Positions 1 to 8,927 of a stretch of 64,000 bases of DNA are shown here, one piece after another. The stretch covers positions 62,001 to 126,000 of the forward strand of contig JAMCVZ010000068.1 of assembly GCA_023476565.1 (NCBI GenBank), in the 5' to 3' direction. Under the pieces are notes generated by a model that did not search any database, had not been told where the DNA came from, and saw only the letters and a list, made by a program, of their open reading frames with translations. The DNA comes from Nitrospirota bacterium (GTDB lineage: Bacteria > Nitrospirota > Thermodesulfovibrionia > Thermodesulfovibrionales > Dissulfurispiraceae). Position 1 is the first letter of the stretch. Every line of letters starts with the position of its first letter. The translations under genes were made by a program, and so were the position numbers.

Positions 1-624
1 GAATTCCCTGTAAGGCTTACCCACTGGATAACAGTGGTGTGCATAGCCGGCCTCTCCATTACCGGGTTCTATATCGGGAGCCCTTTCATTCATGCGACCT
101 CAGCGGACCAGTATGTTATGGGGTGGATGAGGTTTATTCATTTCGTTGCGGCATATCTTCTTACAGCGAGCGTCCTGGTAAGGACATACTGGTCCTTTGT
201 CGGAAATGAGTATGCGCATATAAGGGAGTTTTTTTATTTCACTCCGCAGAGATTCGTCGACCTGGCAGGTGATCTCAGGTACTACATATTCATGAATAAG
301 AATCAACCCCGTTCTGCGGGGGGGCACTCGGCCCTCGCTTCCATCGTCTACCTCGGCGTGTGGATTCTCTTATTTGTGGAGATCTTTACGGGTTTCGCCC
401 TTTATTCACAAAGCCATTACGGGGGCGCCCTCTGGACGCTCATGGGCGGCTGGCTCCTTTTCCTGTTTTCGGCCCAGACCGTCAGGCTCTATCACCACCT
501 GATCATGTGGGTTATTATATTTTTCATTATCGAGCATGTGTACATTTCCTGGATCACAAGAGAGGAAAGGGGCGGCTTTGTAGACTCCATGATCAGCGGA
601 TACAGGATGCTCAAGGAGAGATAA
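1..624 (+). CDS. [NiFe]-hydrogenase cytochrome b subunit (5' end cut off)
   Basis: The frame is open from base 1, so the N-terminus lies outside the window; about 207 residues remain. The product is a membrane cytochrome b that would pass electrons from the uptake hydrogenase to the quinone pool. Several hydrophobic segments are visible, with histidines in the usual places for haem ligands: LTHWITVV near the start, RFIHFVAAYLL, and VRLYHHLIMW followed by IEHVYISW near the end. This matches the HyaC/HupC (Ni/Fe-hydrogenase b-type cytochrome) family. A maturation protease and HypC follow at once, which supports the hydrogenase role over formate dehydrogenase or thiosulfate reductase cytochromes. 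Confidence 0.88.
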   Translation, partial: EFPVRLTHWITVVCIAGLSITGFYIGSPFIHATSADQYVMGWMRFIHFVAAYLLTASVLVRTYWSFVGNEYAHIREFFYFTPQRFVDLAGDLRYYIFMNKNQPRSAGGHSALASIVYLGVWILLFVEIFTGFALYSQSHYGGALWTLMGGWLLFLFSAQTVRLYHHLIMWVIIFFIIEHVYISWITREERGGFVDSMISGYRMLKER

Positions 625-628
625 GCGA

Positions 629-1126
629 TTGACTGCAGCTCTCATAGGTCTCGGCAATATACTGCTTAAGGACGAGGGGATCGGGGTCCATGTAATAAAC
701 GCCGTGGAAAAAAGGTATACCTTTTCTCCGGAGTTGGAGATTATAGACGGCGGGACAATGGGCCTTGATCTCCTGCCCTTCTTTCAGACCCACGACAGGA
801 TCGTGCTTGTGGATGCAGTCGATTTCGGTAAGGAGCCCGGCTCTGTAATGATCGTTGAGGACGCTGACATACCGTCTGTGCTCAACCCGAAACTCTCGGT
901 TCACCATATCGGGCTTTCCGATATCCTGCTTGCCGCACAATTGGTTCGCGAACGCCCGATAAAGGTTTCTCTTATAGGGATTCAGCCCGAATCGATGGAT
1001 GTCGGGCTTGACATGACGGCACGGATAAACGGGAAAATGGAGAAGCTCATCGATCTTGTCATACAAACATTAAAGGAGTGGAATTTTACATGTGCCTTGC
1101 AATCCCCTCACGAATCGTTGATTTAA
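629..1126 (+). CDS. hydrogenase maturation protease (HyaD/HupD family)
   Basis: A 165-residue nickel-dependent endopeptidase that clips the C-terminal tail of the [NiFe]-hydrogenase large subunit once the metal centre is in place. The N-terminus reads LIGLGNILLKDEGIGVHVI, typical of the family. The three nickel-sensing residues are recognisable: Glu in KDEGIGVH, Asp in LVDAVDFG and His in VHHIGLSDIL. The start is TTG at 629, four bases after the cytochrome b stop. The 3' end overlaps hypC in another frame, suggesting translational coupling. The large subunit it serves must lie upstream of the window. Confidence 0.92.
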   Translation: MTAALIGLGNILLKDEGIGVHVINAVEKRYTFSPELEIIDGGTMGLDLLPFFQTHDRIVLVDAVDFGKEPGSVMIVEDADIPSVLNPKLSVHHIGLSDILLAAQLVRERPIKVSLIGIQPESMDVGLDMTARINGKMEKLIDLVIQTLKEWNFTCALQSPHESLI

Positions 1127-1341
1127 GAGAATTTACCGCTACCGTTGATGTCAGCGGAGCACGCAGGGAAGTGAGCCTGCTGCTCCTGCCGGAAGAGGCG
1201 AAGACCGGTGATTATGTGCTTGTCCATGCAGGCTTTGCGATCCAGAAGGTGGACGAGGATGCCGCAATGGACGCCCTCAACCTTTTGAGGGAGATCTCCG
1301 AAGCGCTGGAAGCAGAAGAGAACCAGTCCTGCCCGTCCTGA
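1090..1341 (+). CDS. hypC: hydrogenase assembly chaperone HypC
   Basis: Small chaperone (83 residues) that carries the Fe(CN)2CO unit with HypD and delivers it to the hydrogenase large subunit. I chose the ATG at 1090 because the protein then begins MCLAIPSRIV. In this family the cysteine directly after the initiator methionine is the iron-binding residue, so the ATG 12 bases upstream (1078) would bury it. An AGGAG motif at about 1074-1078 precedes the start. The gene overlaps the protease gene by 37 bases. Its partner hypD is not adjacent; it lies at 39598-40716 behind a CO dehydrogenase gene. Confidence 0.93.
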   Translation: MCLAIPSRIVDLREFTATVDVSGARREVSLLLLPEEAKTGDYVLVHAGFAIQKVDEDAAMDALNLLREISEALEAEENQSCPS

Positions 1342-1431
1342 TATATCCGCGACTCTTTTCGACATATTCCCTTGCCTGTAGCCGCCTCCTTATGCTAAAG
1401 TCATAAACCATTGATTTATTGCGGGGGACTC

Positions 1432-1980
1432 ATGGTTAAAAACGACAGGTGGATAAGAGAAATGGCCCGGAAAGGGATGATCGAGCCTTTCAACGAGAGC
1501 CAGAAGCGCGACGGCGTTATCTCATACGGCGTAAGTTCCTACGGTTATGATATGCGCGTCAGCGATGAATTCAAGATTTTTACCAATGTCAATACCACTA
1601 TTGTCGACCCCAAGGGATTTGACCTCAACAGTTTTGTCGACCATAAAGGAGCTGTGTGCGTCATCCCCCCGAATTCCTTTGTCCTTGCCGGCTCTATCGA
1701 GTATTTCAGGATCCCCCGGGATGTGCTCGTAATCTGCCTCGGCAAATCGACCTATGCGCGATGCGGTCTGGTGGTTAATGTTACGCCCCTTGAACCCGAA
1801 TGGGAGGGCCATGTAACCATAGAGATTTCCAATACGACGCCGCTGCCTGCAAAAATATATGCCGATGAGGGCATTGCCCAACTTATATTTCTGGGGGCCT
1901 CGGAAATATGCGAGACCTCATACAAGGACAAAGCGGGCAAATACCAGGCGCAGCGTGGAATAACGCTCCCGAGGTTATGA
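1432..1980 (+). CDS. dcd: dCTP deaminase
   Basis: Converts dCTP to dUTP (or dUMP in bifunctional relatives) for thymidylate synthesis. The protein from ATG 1432 has 182 residues, a normal length, and starts [12 protein letters not shown]. Family features include [18 protein letters not shown], the nucleotide-binding [29 protein letters not shown] with the catalytic Glu, and the C-terminal tail [11 protein letters not shown]. The upstream TTG at 1411 would add seven unconserved residues. pyrF follows after one base, so the two pyrimidine genes form a unit. Confidence 0.94.
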   Translation: MVKNDRWIREMARKGMIEPFNESQKRDGVISYGVSSYGYDMRVSDEFKIFTNVNTTIVDPKGFDLNSFVDHKGAVCVIPPNSFVLAGSIEYFRIPRDVLVICLGKSTYARCGLVVNVTPLEPEWEGHVTIEISNTTPLPAKIYADEGIAQLIFLGASEICETSYKDKAGKYQAQRGITLPRL

Positions 1981-1981
1981 T

Positions 1982-2701
1982 ATGTCATGGAAGGATAAAC
2001 TCATAATCGCTCTCGACGTTTCAAATGCCGACCGTGCCCTCGATATAGTCGACAGGCTCGGGGATTATGCCGGCGTCTTTAAGGTCGGCTTTGAGCTCTT
2101 CGTCAGTGCGGGGCCGTCGGTCGTTGAAAGGATCCGGAACAAGGGCAAAAAAGTCTTCCTTGACCTGAAGTTCCACGACATTCCCAATACTGTCTCAAAA
2201 GCAGCGGTTGCCGCAACGCGGCTCGGCGTATACATGTTCAATGCCCATACATCGGGCGGCCTTGAAATGATGGTGCGCTGCAGGGAAGCGGTTGACGAGG
2301 TATGCCTCAAAGAAAAACTGGTGAAACCGAAAATCGTTGGGGTTACCGTGCTCACCAGCCTTGAAAACGGAATCTTAAAAAATGAGCTCTGTATCCAGCA
2401 TGGCGTGAGGGCCCATGTAAAACATCTCGCGCTGCTGGCGCTGAAGGCCGGGCTTGACGGCGTTGTGGCCTCCCCCCACGAGATCGGCATGATCAAGCAA
2501 AACTGCGGCAGGGAGTTTCTTGTAGTCACTCCCGGCATCAGGCCGTCATGGGTTCCTCCCGATGACCAGAAAAGGACGGCGACCCCGAAGGACGCGTTGA
2601 GGGAAGGAGCCGACTATATCGTGATGGGCAGGGGCATAGTGAAACAGGACGACCCCGTCAAGGCGCTGGAGCTTATCTCCCTGGAGATACTGACGGCCTA
2701 G
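1982..2701 (+). CDS. pyrF: orotidine 5'-phosphate decarboxylase
   Basis: Last step of de novo UMP synthesis, cytosolic. At 239 residues it has the usual length. The N-terminal substrate-binding motif IIALDVSNADRAL and the catalytic FLDLKFHDIPNT (Lys and Asp charge network) are intact. VTPGIRPSW and ADYIVMGRGI form the phosphate-binding end of the TIM barrel. It starts one base after dcd. The last 29 bases overlap the 3' end of the convergent gene on the other strand. Confidence 0.96.
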   Translation: MSWKDKLIIALDVSNADRALDIVDRLGDYAGVFKVGFELFVSAGPSVVERIRNKGKKVFLDLKFHDIPNTVSKAAVAATRLGVYMFNAHTSGGLEMMVRCREAVDEVCLKEKLVKPKIVGVTVLTSLENGILKNELCIQHGVRAHVKHLALLALKAGLDGVVASPHEIGMIKQNCGREFLVVTPGIRPSWVPPDDQKRTATPKDALREGADYIVMGRGIVKQDDPVKALELISLEILTA

Positions 2702-4649
2702 CATTTGTCCTGCCCGTCAGCCGGCCGGAGCGCTGATCGTTCCCTGTCCACCTGTTGAGATTATGCTTGTACAGATAACTTGATCCCTGATAATAGCTTA
2801 CGGCCTCATCCAGCATGTCCTTGCTATCCGGCAGTTCTTCCACTTTTCCTGTAAATCTGTCGAAGTGATACAGACCGGCCGTTTTTTTGACATCAAGAAT
2901 TTCAAGCCTGTTATCTTTAATGTACCCGAGTTTTTCATACGTGCTGATAAATGCCCTCCCCTGATCCGGAGATATCCTGAGAATGTCCTTGCCGAAAAAA
3001 CTGCTCCTGTATGAGAAGTTCAGGAGTCCCAAAACAGTGGGGGCAATGTCTATCTGGCTCGCCAGTTTATCGATCCTCATGGGTTTTATATGCGCCGGTG
3101 AATAGATCAGAAGGGGAATCCGGTATTTTTCTACCGGGAGTTTTGTTTTCCCGGCGGAGCTCGCACAATGGTCGGCCACTATTATGAAGATAGTGTCATT
3201 GAACCAGGGTTCTTTCTTTGCGTCATTTATAAATTTACCGATGGCATAATCAGTGTATTTGACGGCCCCGTTTCTCCCCGTGTGTGACGGTATATCTATC
3301 CTGCCTTCGGGGTATGTATACGGCCTGTGATTCGATGTAGTCATTATGACGGCGAAGAACGGCGTGCTGTTTTTATATGATTTATTGAATACCGCTATGG
3401 ATTTATTGAACAGGTCCTCATCAGATACGCCCCAGGCGTTTTCGAAGATGGTTTCGCCTTTTGAAAAATCCGTCCTGTCGACTGCAGTGAACCCGTTATG
3501 GCTGAAAAAATAATTCATATTATCAAAATACCCGTATCCTCCATAGATGAATTTTGTGTCATACCCCTTTTCCCTCATGATAAAGCCCCAGGAGAACATG
3601 TCCTCATTATGCGGGCGCTTTATAACTGATGTGCCCGGTGTCGGCGGTATGGACAAGGTAACGGCCTCAAGCCCTCTTACCGTTCTCGTACCCGTTGCAT
3701 ACATATTTGTAAAGAGAAGGCCCTTTTGTGCCAGGGCATCGAGCTTCGGGGTGAGATGCTCCCCGTTTCCGAATGTGCCCAAAAATTCCGCGCTGAGGCT
3801 TTCAACCACTATTACCGCCACATTGAGCCTTTTCTCCTCCCCCGTGTTTTTTATGTTCCTGCTGATATCAAGGGCGTCATTTGTTGCAAAGGCGCTGTTA
3901 CGTTCTCCTAAAAGCCCTTTCAGTTTCCTGAAGAGCGCACCGGTATCCATAGTGGCGTAGAACTGATCGTAATCGATCTGGTTATGTCTGAAGGCGGCAA
4001 ACAGGTCGTAAATCCCGTTTCCGGAAAGTTCATTCGCATAGGTGTTGGCGGATATTGCGCTTAATGACAGGTCCACTGAAGCAAGGGGAAGGAAGGGCAG
4101 GATAACAAATATGATCCCCTTTTTCACTCTCTGTTTCAGACTGCTCTCTATCTTGAGCAGCCTGTCCAGCCATTTCCTGGAATATAAAAAGAGCATCAGC
4201 GACAGGATCGCGATTACGGACAGCAGCATGGTTACCGGATATGACTCTCTGATATTCTTGACCACTTCGGTTGTATATATAAGGTAATCGATTGCGATAA
4301 AGTTGAATCGAACATTGAATTCATCGAAGAAGAAATACTCCGCGATCCCAGCGAAGATGAGCAGGTAGATGGTGAAGAAGGCTATAAGGTAAACCACCGG
4401 CTTGTGGATTGCGCTCCGGTATATCTTGTCCGGGACGAGTATCAGGTAGAGCACGAAAGGCAATGCAAAATACAGCATAGTGACAGCATCATAAAAAAGG
4501 CCGGTACCGTATATCTTGATAAGAAGCCATACCGTGGGGTCCAGCATGGGCAGGGATTTCACAAGGAGAACTGTTCTTATGGCGAAGGATACCGTAAGAA
4601 AAAAGGAAAAGAATAAATACACTATGCCGAAGCGGCTTTTAAAAAACAA
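2673..4649 (-). CDS. LTA synthase family membrane sulfatase-fold enzyme
   Basis: A 658-residue protein with about five N-terminal membrane segments (residues about 5-180) and a large periplasmic alkaline-phosphatase/sulfatase-fold domain. This is the plan of LtaS and of the Gram-negative phosphoglycerol transferases (OpgB type). VIVVESLSAEFLG marks the first metal site, TGTRTVRGLEAVTLS holds the likely catalytic Thr, and FIIVADHCASSAG gives the C-terminal Asp-His metal ligands. The start is TTG (4649) with two GAGG motifs upstream. In a Gram-negative host the substrate is probably a periplasmic glycan or lipid head group rather than lipoteichoic acid; that is inference. Confidence 0.85.
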   Translation of the reverse strand: MFFKSRFGIVYLFFSFFLTVSFAIRTVLLVKSLPMLDPTVWLLIKIYGTGLFYDAVTMLYFALPFVLYLILVPDKIYRSAIHKPVVYLIAFFTIYLLIFAGIAEYFFFDEFNVRFNFIAIDYLIYTTEVVKNIRESYPVTMLLSVIAILSLMLFLYSRKWLDRLLKIESSLKQRVKKGIIFVILPFLPLASVDLSLSAISANTYANELSGNGIYDLFAAFRHNQIDYDQFYATMDTGALFRKLKGLLGERNSAFATNDALDISRNIKNTGEEKRLNVAVIVVESLSAEFLGTFGNGEHLTPKLDALAQKGLLFTNMYATGTRTVRGLEAVTLSIPPTPGTSVIKRPHNEDMFSWGFIMREKGYDTKFIYGGYGYFDNMNYFFSHNGFTAVDRTDFSKGETIFENAWGVSDEDLFNKSIAVFNKSYKNSTPFFAVIMTTSNHRPYTYPEGRIDIPSHTGRNGAVKYTDYAIGKFINDAKKEPWFNDTIFIIVADHCASSAGKTKLPVEKYRIPLLIYSPAHIKPMRIDKLASQIDIAPTVLGLLNFSYRSSFFGKDILRISPDQGRAFISTYEKLGYIKDNRLEILDVKKTAGLYHFDRFTGKVEELPDSKDMLDEAVSYYQGSSYLYKHNLNRWTGNDQRSGRLTGRTNARPSVSPGR

Positions 4650-4906
4650 CTGCTTTAAATCCTCTTTAAATCCTCTTGATAAACCGACCGGACGACTTCC
4701 CTATAGCATAAACGATCGGCGCTTTTTTTTCTATAGTGAAGGGTTTTGCCGCAATGCACATAATATCGACGCCGGGCCAATCAACGGCCTGTTTGCGTTT
4801 TGTGCTGCCTGCCCGTTGCTTTTGAATGATGATTATTTCATAATAGCTTTGTCGTTATGGTTCTGTTGTAACAGGCTATAAGCGCTGCATTTTCGGCATA
4901 GAGGCG

Positions 4907-6466
4907 TTGAGTAACGTGAATATAAATAAAGAAAGCTTTCTGGAAGCGGTAAAAGCAGGGGGCGCTGTGCCCCCCCTCTACAACGAAATTCCTTACGGTG
5001 GGCCTTGTGATGCTTATGAGGCGCTGCGCAGGTCGCGGCAGCCCTTGCACAACAGCATTCTCCTTGAGAGTGTCAAGGGCTCTTGCAAGATAGCCCGCTA
5101 TTCATTTATTGTCCTCGAACCGTACCTTGTCCTTATCGCTAAAAACGGTGAATTGAATATTTACTCTCCCGCAGCCGGAAGGAGCTCGGTCTCGTGCAGG
5201 CCGCCCCTTGAGCGGCTCAGAGAGCTTGTGACAGCCTATCCGCAGAAACCCGACCCTGAACTGCCTCCCTTTCAGGGCGGCGCCGTCGGACTGCTGAGCT
5301 ATGATTTCCTCAGGTATATTGAGCGTATCCCCAACAAGGCGGTCGATGACCTTTGCCTCCCCGATGCACACTTCCTGATGGCGGACAGGGTGGTCGCTTT
5401 CGACCATCTGCAGAGGAAGGCCTGGGCAATCGTTGCCCCAGGGGTCCGGGCTACTGAACTGGGCTACGGAAATATCCCGGATATAGACTGGGACAGCGCG
5501 TATGGAGAAGCGGAGGAAACGCTGCGAATAATAAGTGACGAGTTGCTCGTTACCCGTCACCCGTTACTGCCTTCAGACCCGTCACTTGTCACCCGTCACT
5601 CGTCACTGAATTACGAGATGTCCGGGGAACAGTATATGGATATCGTCAGGCGGGCGAAGAAATACATAGCAGCCGGGGATATTTTTCAGGCCAATCTGTC
5701 ACAGAGGATTTCCGCTGATATCGGCGACAGTAATCCGTGGGACATCTATAAAGTGCTGAGAAAGATCAACCCCTCACCCTTTGCGGCCTACGTCGATTTC
5801 GGCAATTATCATATTGTCAGCTCATCTCCGGAAAGACTGGTGAAGGTGGCGGACAATGTTATAGAGACGAGGCCGATTGCAGGGACCAGGCCACGGGGGG
5901 CGGACCTGAAAGGGGATGCGCTGATGAGGGCCGAATTGCTGCTGAACGGGAAGGAAAGGGCGGAGCATATAATGCTTATAGACCTTGAACGGAACGATAT
6001 AGGAAGGGTGTCCGAATACGGCAGCGTGGCTGTCGATGAACTGATGATCACCGAGGACTACTCGCATGTCATACATATAGTATCGAATGTAAGGGGCATC
6101 AGCAGGAAAGATAAAACCTGTTTTGATGTGATAAAGGCGACATTCCCCGGGGGGACGATAACCGGGGTTCCGAAAGTCAGGTGCATGGAGATAATCGACG
6201 AGCTTGAGCCTGTTGCGAGAGGACCTTACACGGGCTCGCTCGGGTATATCGGGTATTCGGGAAACATGGATCTGAATATCATCATCAGGACATTCGTCAT
6301 AAAGGACGGTCGCGCGTATGTTCAGGCAGGGGCGGGCATTGTCGCCGATTCCGATCCCGGGCGGGAATACTATGAAACTTTGAAAAAAGCGGAGGCGCTG
6401 ATAAGAACGCTGGAGGCCGTTGACCCGGGGACGACCCTGGGGACTGTCCCTATTTACCAACAGTAG
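4907..6466 (+). CDS. trpE: anthranilate synthase component I
   Basis: Chorismate-using enzyme, first step of tryptophan synthesis. The motif ETRPIAGTRPRG carries Ala where aminodeoxychorismate synthases (PabB) have the nucleophilic Lys, which argues for TrpE over PabB. The N-terminal SILLESVKG resembles the tryptophan feedback site, and TFPGGTITGVPKVRCME and VQAGAGIVADSDP are intact. The start is TTG 4907 or, with better spacing from GAGG at 4901, GTG 4916. Residues about 210-234 are encoded by a dispersed hairpin repeat (5534-5608), and the C-terminal residues by an inverted repeat (6433-6525). No trpG lies nearby. Confidence 0.9.
   Translation: MSNVNINKESFLEAVKAGGAVPPLYNEIPYGGPCDAYEALRRSRQPLHNSILLESVKGSCKIARYSFIVLEPYLVLIAKNGELNIYSPAAGRSSVSCRPPLERLRELVTAYPQKPDPELPPFQGGAVGLLSYDFLRYIERIPNKAVDDLCLPDAHFLMADRVVAFDHLQRKAWAIVAPGVRATELGYGNIPDIDWDSAYGEAEETLRIISDELLVTRHPLLPSDPSLVTRHSSLNYEMSGEQYMDIVRRAKKYIAAGDIFQANLSQRISADIGDSNPWDIYKVLRKINPSPFAAYVDFGNYHIVSSSPERLVKVADNVIETRPIAGTRPRGADLKGDALMRAELLLNGKERAEHIMLIDLERNDIGRVSEYGSVAVDELMITEDYSHVIHIVSNVRGISRKDKTCFDVIKATFPGGTITGVPKVRCMEIIDELEPVARGPYTGSLGYIGYSGNMDLNIIIRTFVIKDGRAYVQAGAGIVADSDPGREYYETLKKAEALIRTLEAVDPGTTLGTVPIYQQ
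5534..5608. repeat. heptad-hairpin repeat inserted inside trpE
   Basis: Degenerate tandem units of the type CTCGTTACCCGTCAC fill this stretch. The first bases (AGTGACGAG) face the others in inverted orientation. The segment is about 25 codons long, keeps the reading frame and adds residues such as LLVTRHPLLPSDPSLVTRHS between the N-terminal and chorismate-binding domains. The same units occur between genes at 10323, 11561, 31153 and 35933. Confidence 0.8.
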
Positions 6467-6525
6467 GTGGTTTACCACGGACGAAGCAGCAGCGGAGTCG
6501 TAGAATAGGGACTGTCCCCAGGGTC
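6433..6525. repeat. 22-bp perfect inverted repeat (REP-like) at the trpE 3' end
   Basis: The left arm (6433-6454, beginning GACCCTGGGGACTGTCCC) is exactly repeated in reverse complement at 6504-6525, with a 49-base spacer. The left arm encodes the last residues of TrpE (TLGTVPI) and the stop falls in the spacer. The arm contains the short palindrome GGGGACTGTCCC. It may act as a transcription or mRNA-end structure, or be a REP element moved by a RAYT-type transposase; no such transposase is in the window. Confidence 0.75.
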
Positions 6526-6657
6526 ACGGCGCAGATAGGTTTATAATCTCCTCTCCAGTTGTGTATAGTATAGGTACTGTAAAAATTCCATTTGCCGGTA
6601 TATATATTCAAGGGTAAAGGCGGTTCGGGAGACGATGCCCGTAGAGGAAGGATATAA

Positions 6658-8484
6658 ATGAAAGTGCATTTCTCGCAAAAGCTGGGGACAAGGCTGTTCA
6701 TATACCCGGTATTGATTCTGCTGGGCATGTTTGCCGCAGGCGTTGTCGCCTTTTACTATTCCAGTCCGCTTTATTTTCTCAGGGATTTTTACAAACAGTA
6801 TCTCGCCCACCTCTCATCGGAAAAAAAGCTTTCTGTCGATACGTGGTTCGAATACCACAGGAGGCATATAGAGAACATTTCGAAGAACCAGGTCATCAGG
6901 GATAACCTGGTGGTGCTGGGCAGCGCCCCCGCCGCTTCCGGCAAGCCCGACAGGAAGATCATCAGCAGGGTAAGCAAAGAGGTGCAGATGCAGACCTCCA
7001 GGCTGCTTGAGGATATGGCCTTCTCATCAAATAGCCGGATGCTGGCCCTTTTATCAAAGGACGGCAGGATTATCTCGAGCAGCCAGAAAGATCTTGCGGG
7101 AGAGGATTGGTCAGACCGGCCCCTTATCAAAGACATGGCCGCAGCCTCAAAACCCGGGACCATCATAGGTTTTTACAATAACGGGAATACCGGCAGCGGC
7201 ATAGTCTTCCTGACCCCGATTTTGGACTCAGGTGATAATATGACGGCCATCGTGTATTCAGTCGTTGATATAAATAAACTGGCAAGCCTCTTAAAGATAG
7301 AGAACAACCTCTACAGGACGGAGAAAGTAGAGCTGATAGACAGGGACGGTAATCTTATATTGACAAAGAACGGAATTCCCGGAAAGAACCTCAGGTATAA
7401 CCTGCCGAAGGATAATAAGGAGAATTCCGTCAGGTTAAGGGACAGTCTGTTTTTTTATGTGCTGAACCTTGATTATGCGCCGTTCCGGCTGATCGCTACC
7501 GTAGAGGAGCCGGAGGTCGCGAGGCCGTTTGCCATGCTGATTATCCTCTTTGCATCATTCGCCGGCCTCCTGCTGTTCCTTATGATAGTTCAGAGCGCGT
7601 ATCTCGCACCGCGGCTTATCACGAGACCGTTGTCGAGGCTTGCTCATGCGGCAAAAGCGGCGGCAGCGGGCGATCTCAATGCTGACCTGGGAAAGGATTA
7701 TACGGGTGAAATACTGCAGATGAAGGCGGCATTTGAGGCTGTTATTGAGGAAATGAAGGCACGGGAGGACGCTTTGAAGGCTATCGTCAAGTCCGGGACA
7801 CAGGAATTGAACCCGGTGTTTTATGACAGCATATCGCCTGCTTTGAAAGTACCCTTGAGCTCAATAATCGCCGGGGCCGAGGCGATTGCCGGAAATGGGT
7901 CCGCCCTCCCGGAGGCCGACAGAAAGATTCTTTATGACCTGATAGGTTCTGCAAAAGGTCTTGCATCGCTGCTGGACGACCTGCTCGATCTTTCACGACT
8001 CGAGGACGGGACATTTGCCGTTGCATCCGAAGAATTCAACGCGTGCGAGCTTTTGCAGGAGGTCGAACGTTACACACGGGACCTTATAGGCCCGAGGGAG
8101 ATAGAACTGATTGTCGATTGTCACGATGCGTTCATCAGCAAGCCCGTCTTCAGTGACAGGCTCCGTCTCAAACAGATATTGATAAAACTGGCAGACAACG
8201 CCGTGGAGTCCACCGATGCCGGAACGGTAACGATACTGGTATCGGCGGCATTGAGGAACGGTATTGAATATATCGAGTTGTCTGTGGCCGATACAGGATG
8301 CGGCTTTGAGCGAGAGGCGCTGGAGCGGCTATTTGAAGACTATTCATCCTCGCCCGCCTCTCCGGGGCTCATCCTGTCAAAAAGGCTGGCAGAGGCCCTT
8401 GGCGGCGGTATCGAAGTTGAGAGCGAGGCTGGCAAGGGATCGGTTTTTACCGTTGCGATTCCGATAAAAGCCATGATTTATTAA
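6658..8484 (+). CDS. membrane sensor kinase-like protein without the phospho-accepting His
   Basis: A 608-residue protein. It has an N-terminal membrane segment (about 15-35), a periplasmic sensor region of Cache type to about 290, a second membrane segment (about 292-315, FAMLIILFASFAGLLLFLMI), a HAMP linker (RPLSRLAHAAKAAAAGDLNADL), then HisKA- and HATPase-like domains. The expected H box reads SISPALKVPLSSII: Pro394 stands where S-H-E-L-R-T-P-L kinases have His. The ATP domain keeps LADNAVEST, VADTGCGFE and SEAGKGSVFTVAIP. It may therefore bind ATP without autophosphorylating in cis. RBS GAGGAAGG precedes ATG 6658. No response regulator adjoins. Confidence 0.85.
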   Translation: MKVHFSQKLGTRLFIYPVLILLGMFAAGVVAFYYSSPLYFLRDFYKQYLAHLSSEKKLSVDTWFEYHRRHIENISKNQVIRDNLVVLGSAPAASGKPDRKIISRVSKEVQMQTSRLLEDMAFSSNSRMLALLSKDGRIISSSQKDLAGEDWSDRPLIKDMAAASKPGTIIGFYNNGNTGSGIVFLTPILDSGDNMTAIVYSVVDINKLASLLKIENNLYRTEKVELIDRDGNLILTKNGIPGKNLRYNLPKDNKENSVRLRDSLFFYVLNLDYAPFRLIATVEEPEVARPFAMLIILFASFAGLLLFLMIVQSAYLAPRLITRPLSRLAHAAKAAAAGDLNADLGKDYTGEILQMKAAFEAVIEEMKAREDALKAIVKSGTQELNPVFYDSISPALKVPLSSIIAGAEAIAGNGSALPEADRKILYDLIGSAKGLASLLDDLLDLSRLEDGTFAVASEEFNACELLQEVERYTRDLIGPREIELIVDCHDAFISKPVFSDRLRLKQILIKLADNAVESTDAGTVTILVSAALRNGIEYIELSVADTGCGFEREALERLFEDYSSSPASPGLILSKRLAEALGGGIEVESEAGKGSVFTVAIPIKAMIY

Positions 8485-8515
8485 ACGCTTATCACCATCC
8501 CCGGCATTGTGTCCA

Positions 8516-8927
8516 GGTTGAAGATTACGCCGGATTCTGTTAAAATGAAAAGTTCGGAAAATTTGTTCCTTCATAAAGTTTTCATGATCGCCGGATATAA
8601 TTCTTATGAAGAAACCGTATGAATTGCCGCAAATTTGGGATGGTTCATTGTACCCTTCCGGCTGTTTGCGGAGGGACAATAAAAAGGTGGAGGTAAGAAG
8701 TAACCAGTGAGCGATAATAAGGGTTGAAGATTACGCCGGATTCTGTTAAAATGAAAAGTTCGGAAAATTTGTTCCTTCATAAAGTTTTCATGATCGCCGG
8801 ATATAATTCTTATGAAGAAACCGTATGAATTGCCGCAAATTTGGGATGGTTCATTGTACCCTTCCGGCTGTTTGCGGAGGGACAATAAAAAGGTGGAGGT
8901 AAGAAGTAACCAGTGAGCGATAATAAG
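8516..8927. repeat. perfect 206-bp tandem duplication ahead of resB
   Basis: Bases 8516-8721 and 8722-8927 are identical copies lying head to tail. Each copy holds a TATAAT box (8596-8601 in copy 1), a 34-codon open frame, a GGAGG site and a GTGAGC start. The second copy's GTG (8913) is the start of resB. The first copy's GTG (8707) yields only six codons before TGA. Identity without any mismatch implies a very recent event or an assembly error. Confidence 0.95.
8606..8710 (+). other. 34-codon open frame within the duplication (doubtful gene)
   Basis: ATG 8606 opens MKKPYELPQIWDGSLYPSG and runs 34 codons to a TGA overlapping the GTG start of the next frame (GTGA). An identical copy sits at 8812-8916, directly coupled to resB. 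No ribosome-binding site is convincing, and the TATAAT box at 8596-8601 lies so close that transcription from it would begin at or after the ATG. It may be a leader that couples translation to resB, or chance. Confidence 0.25.
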
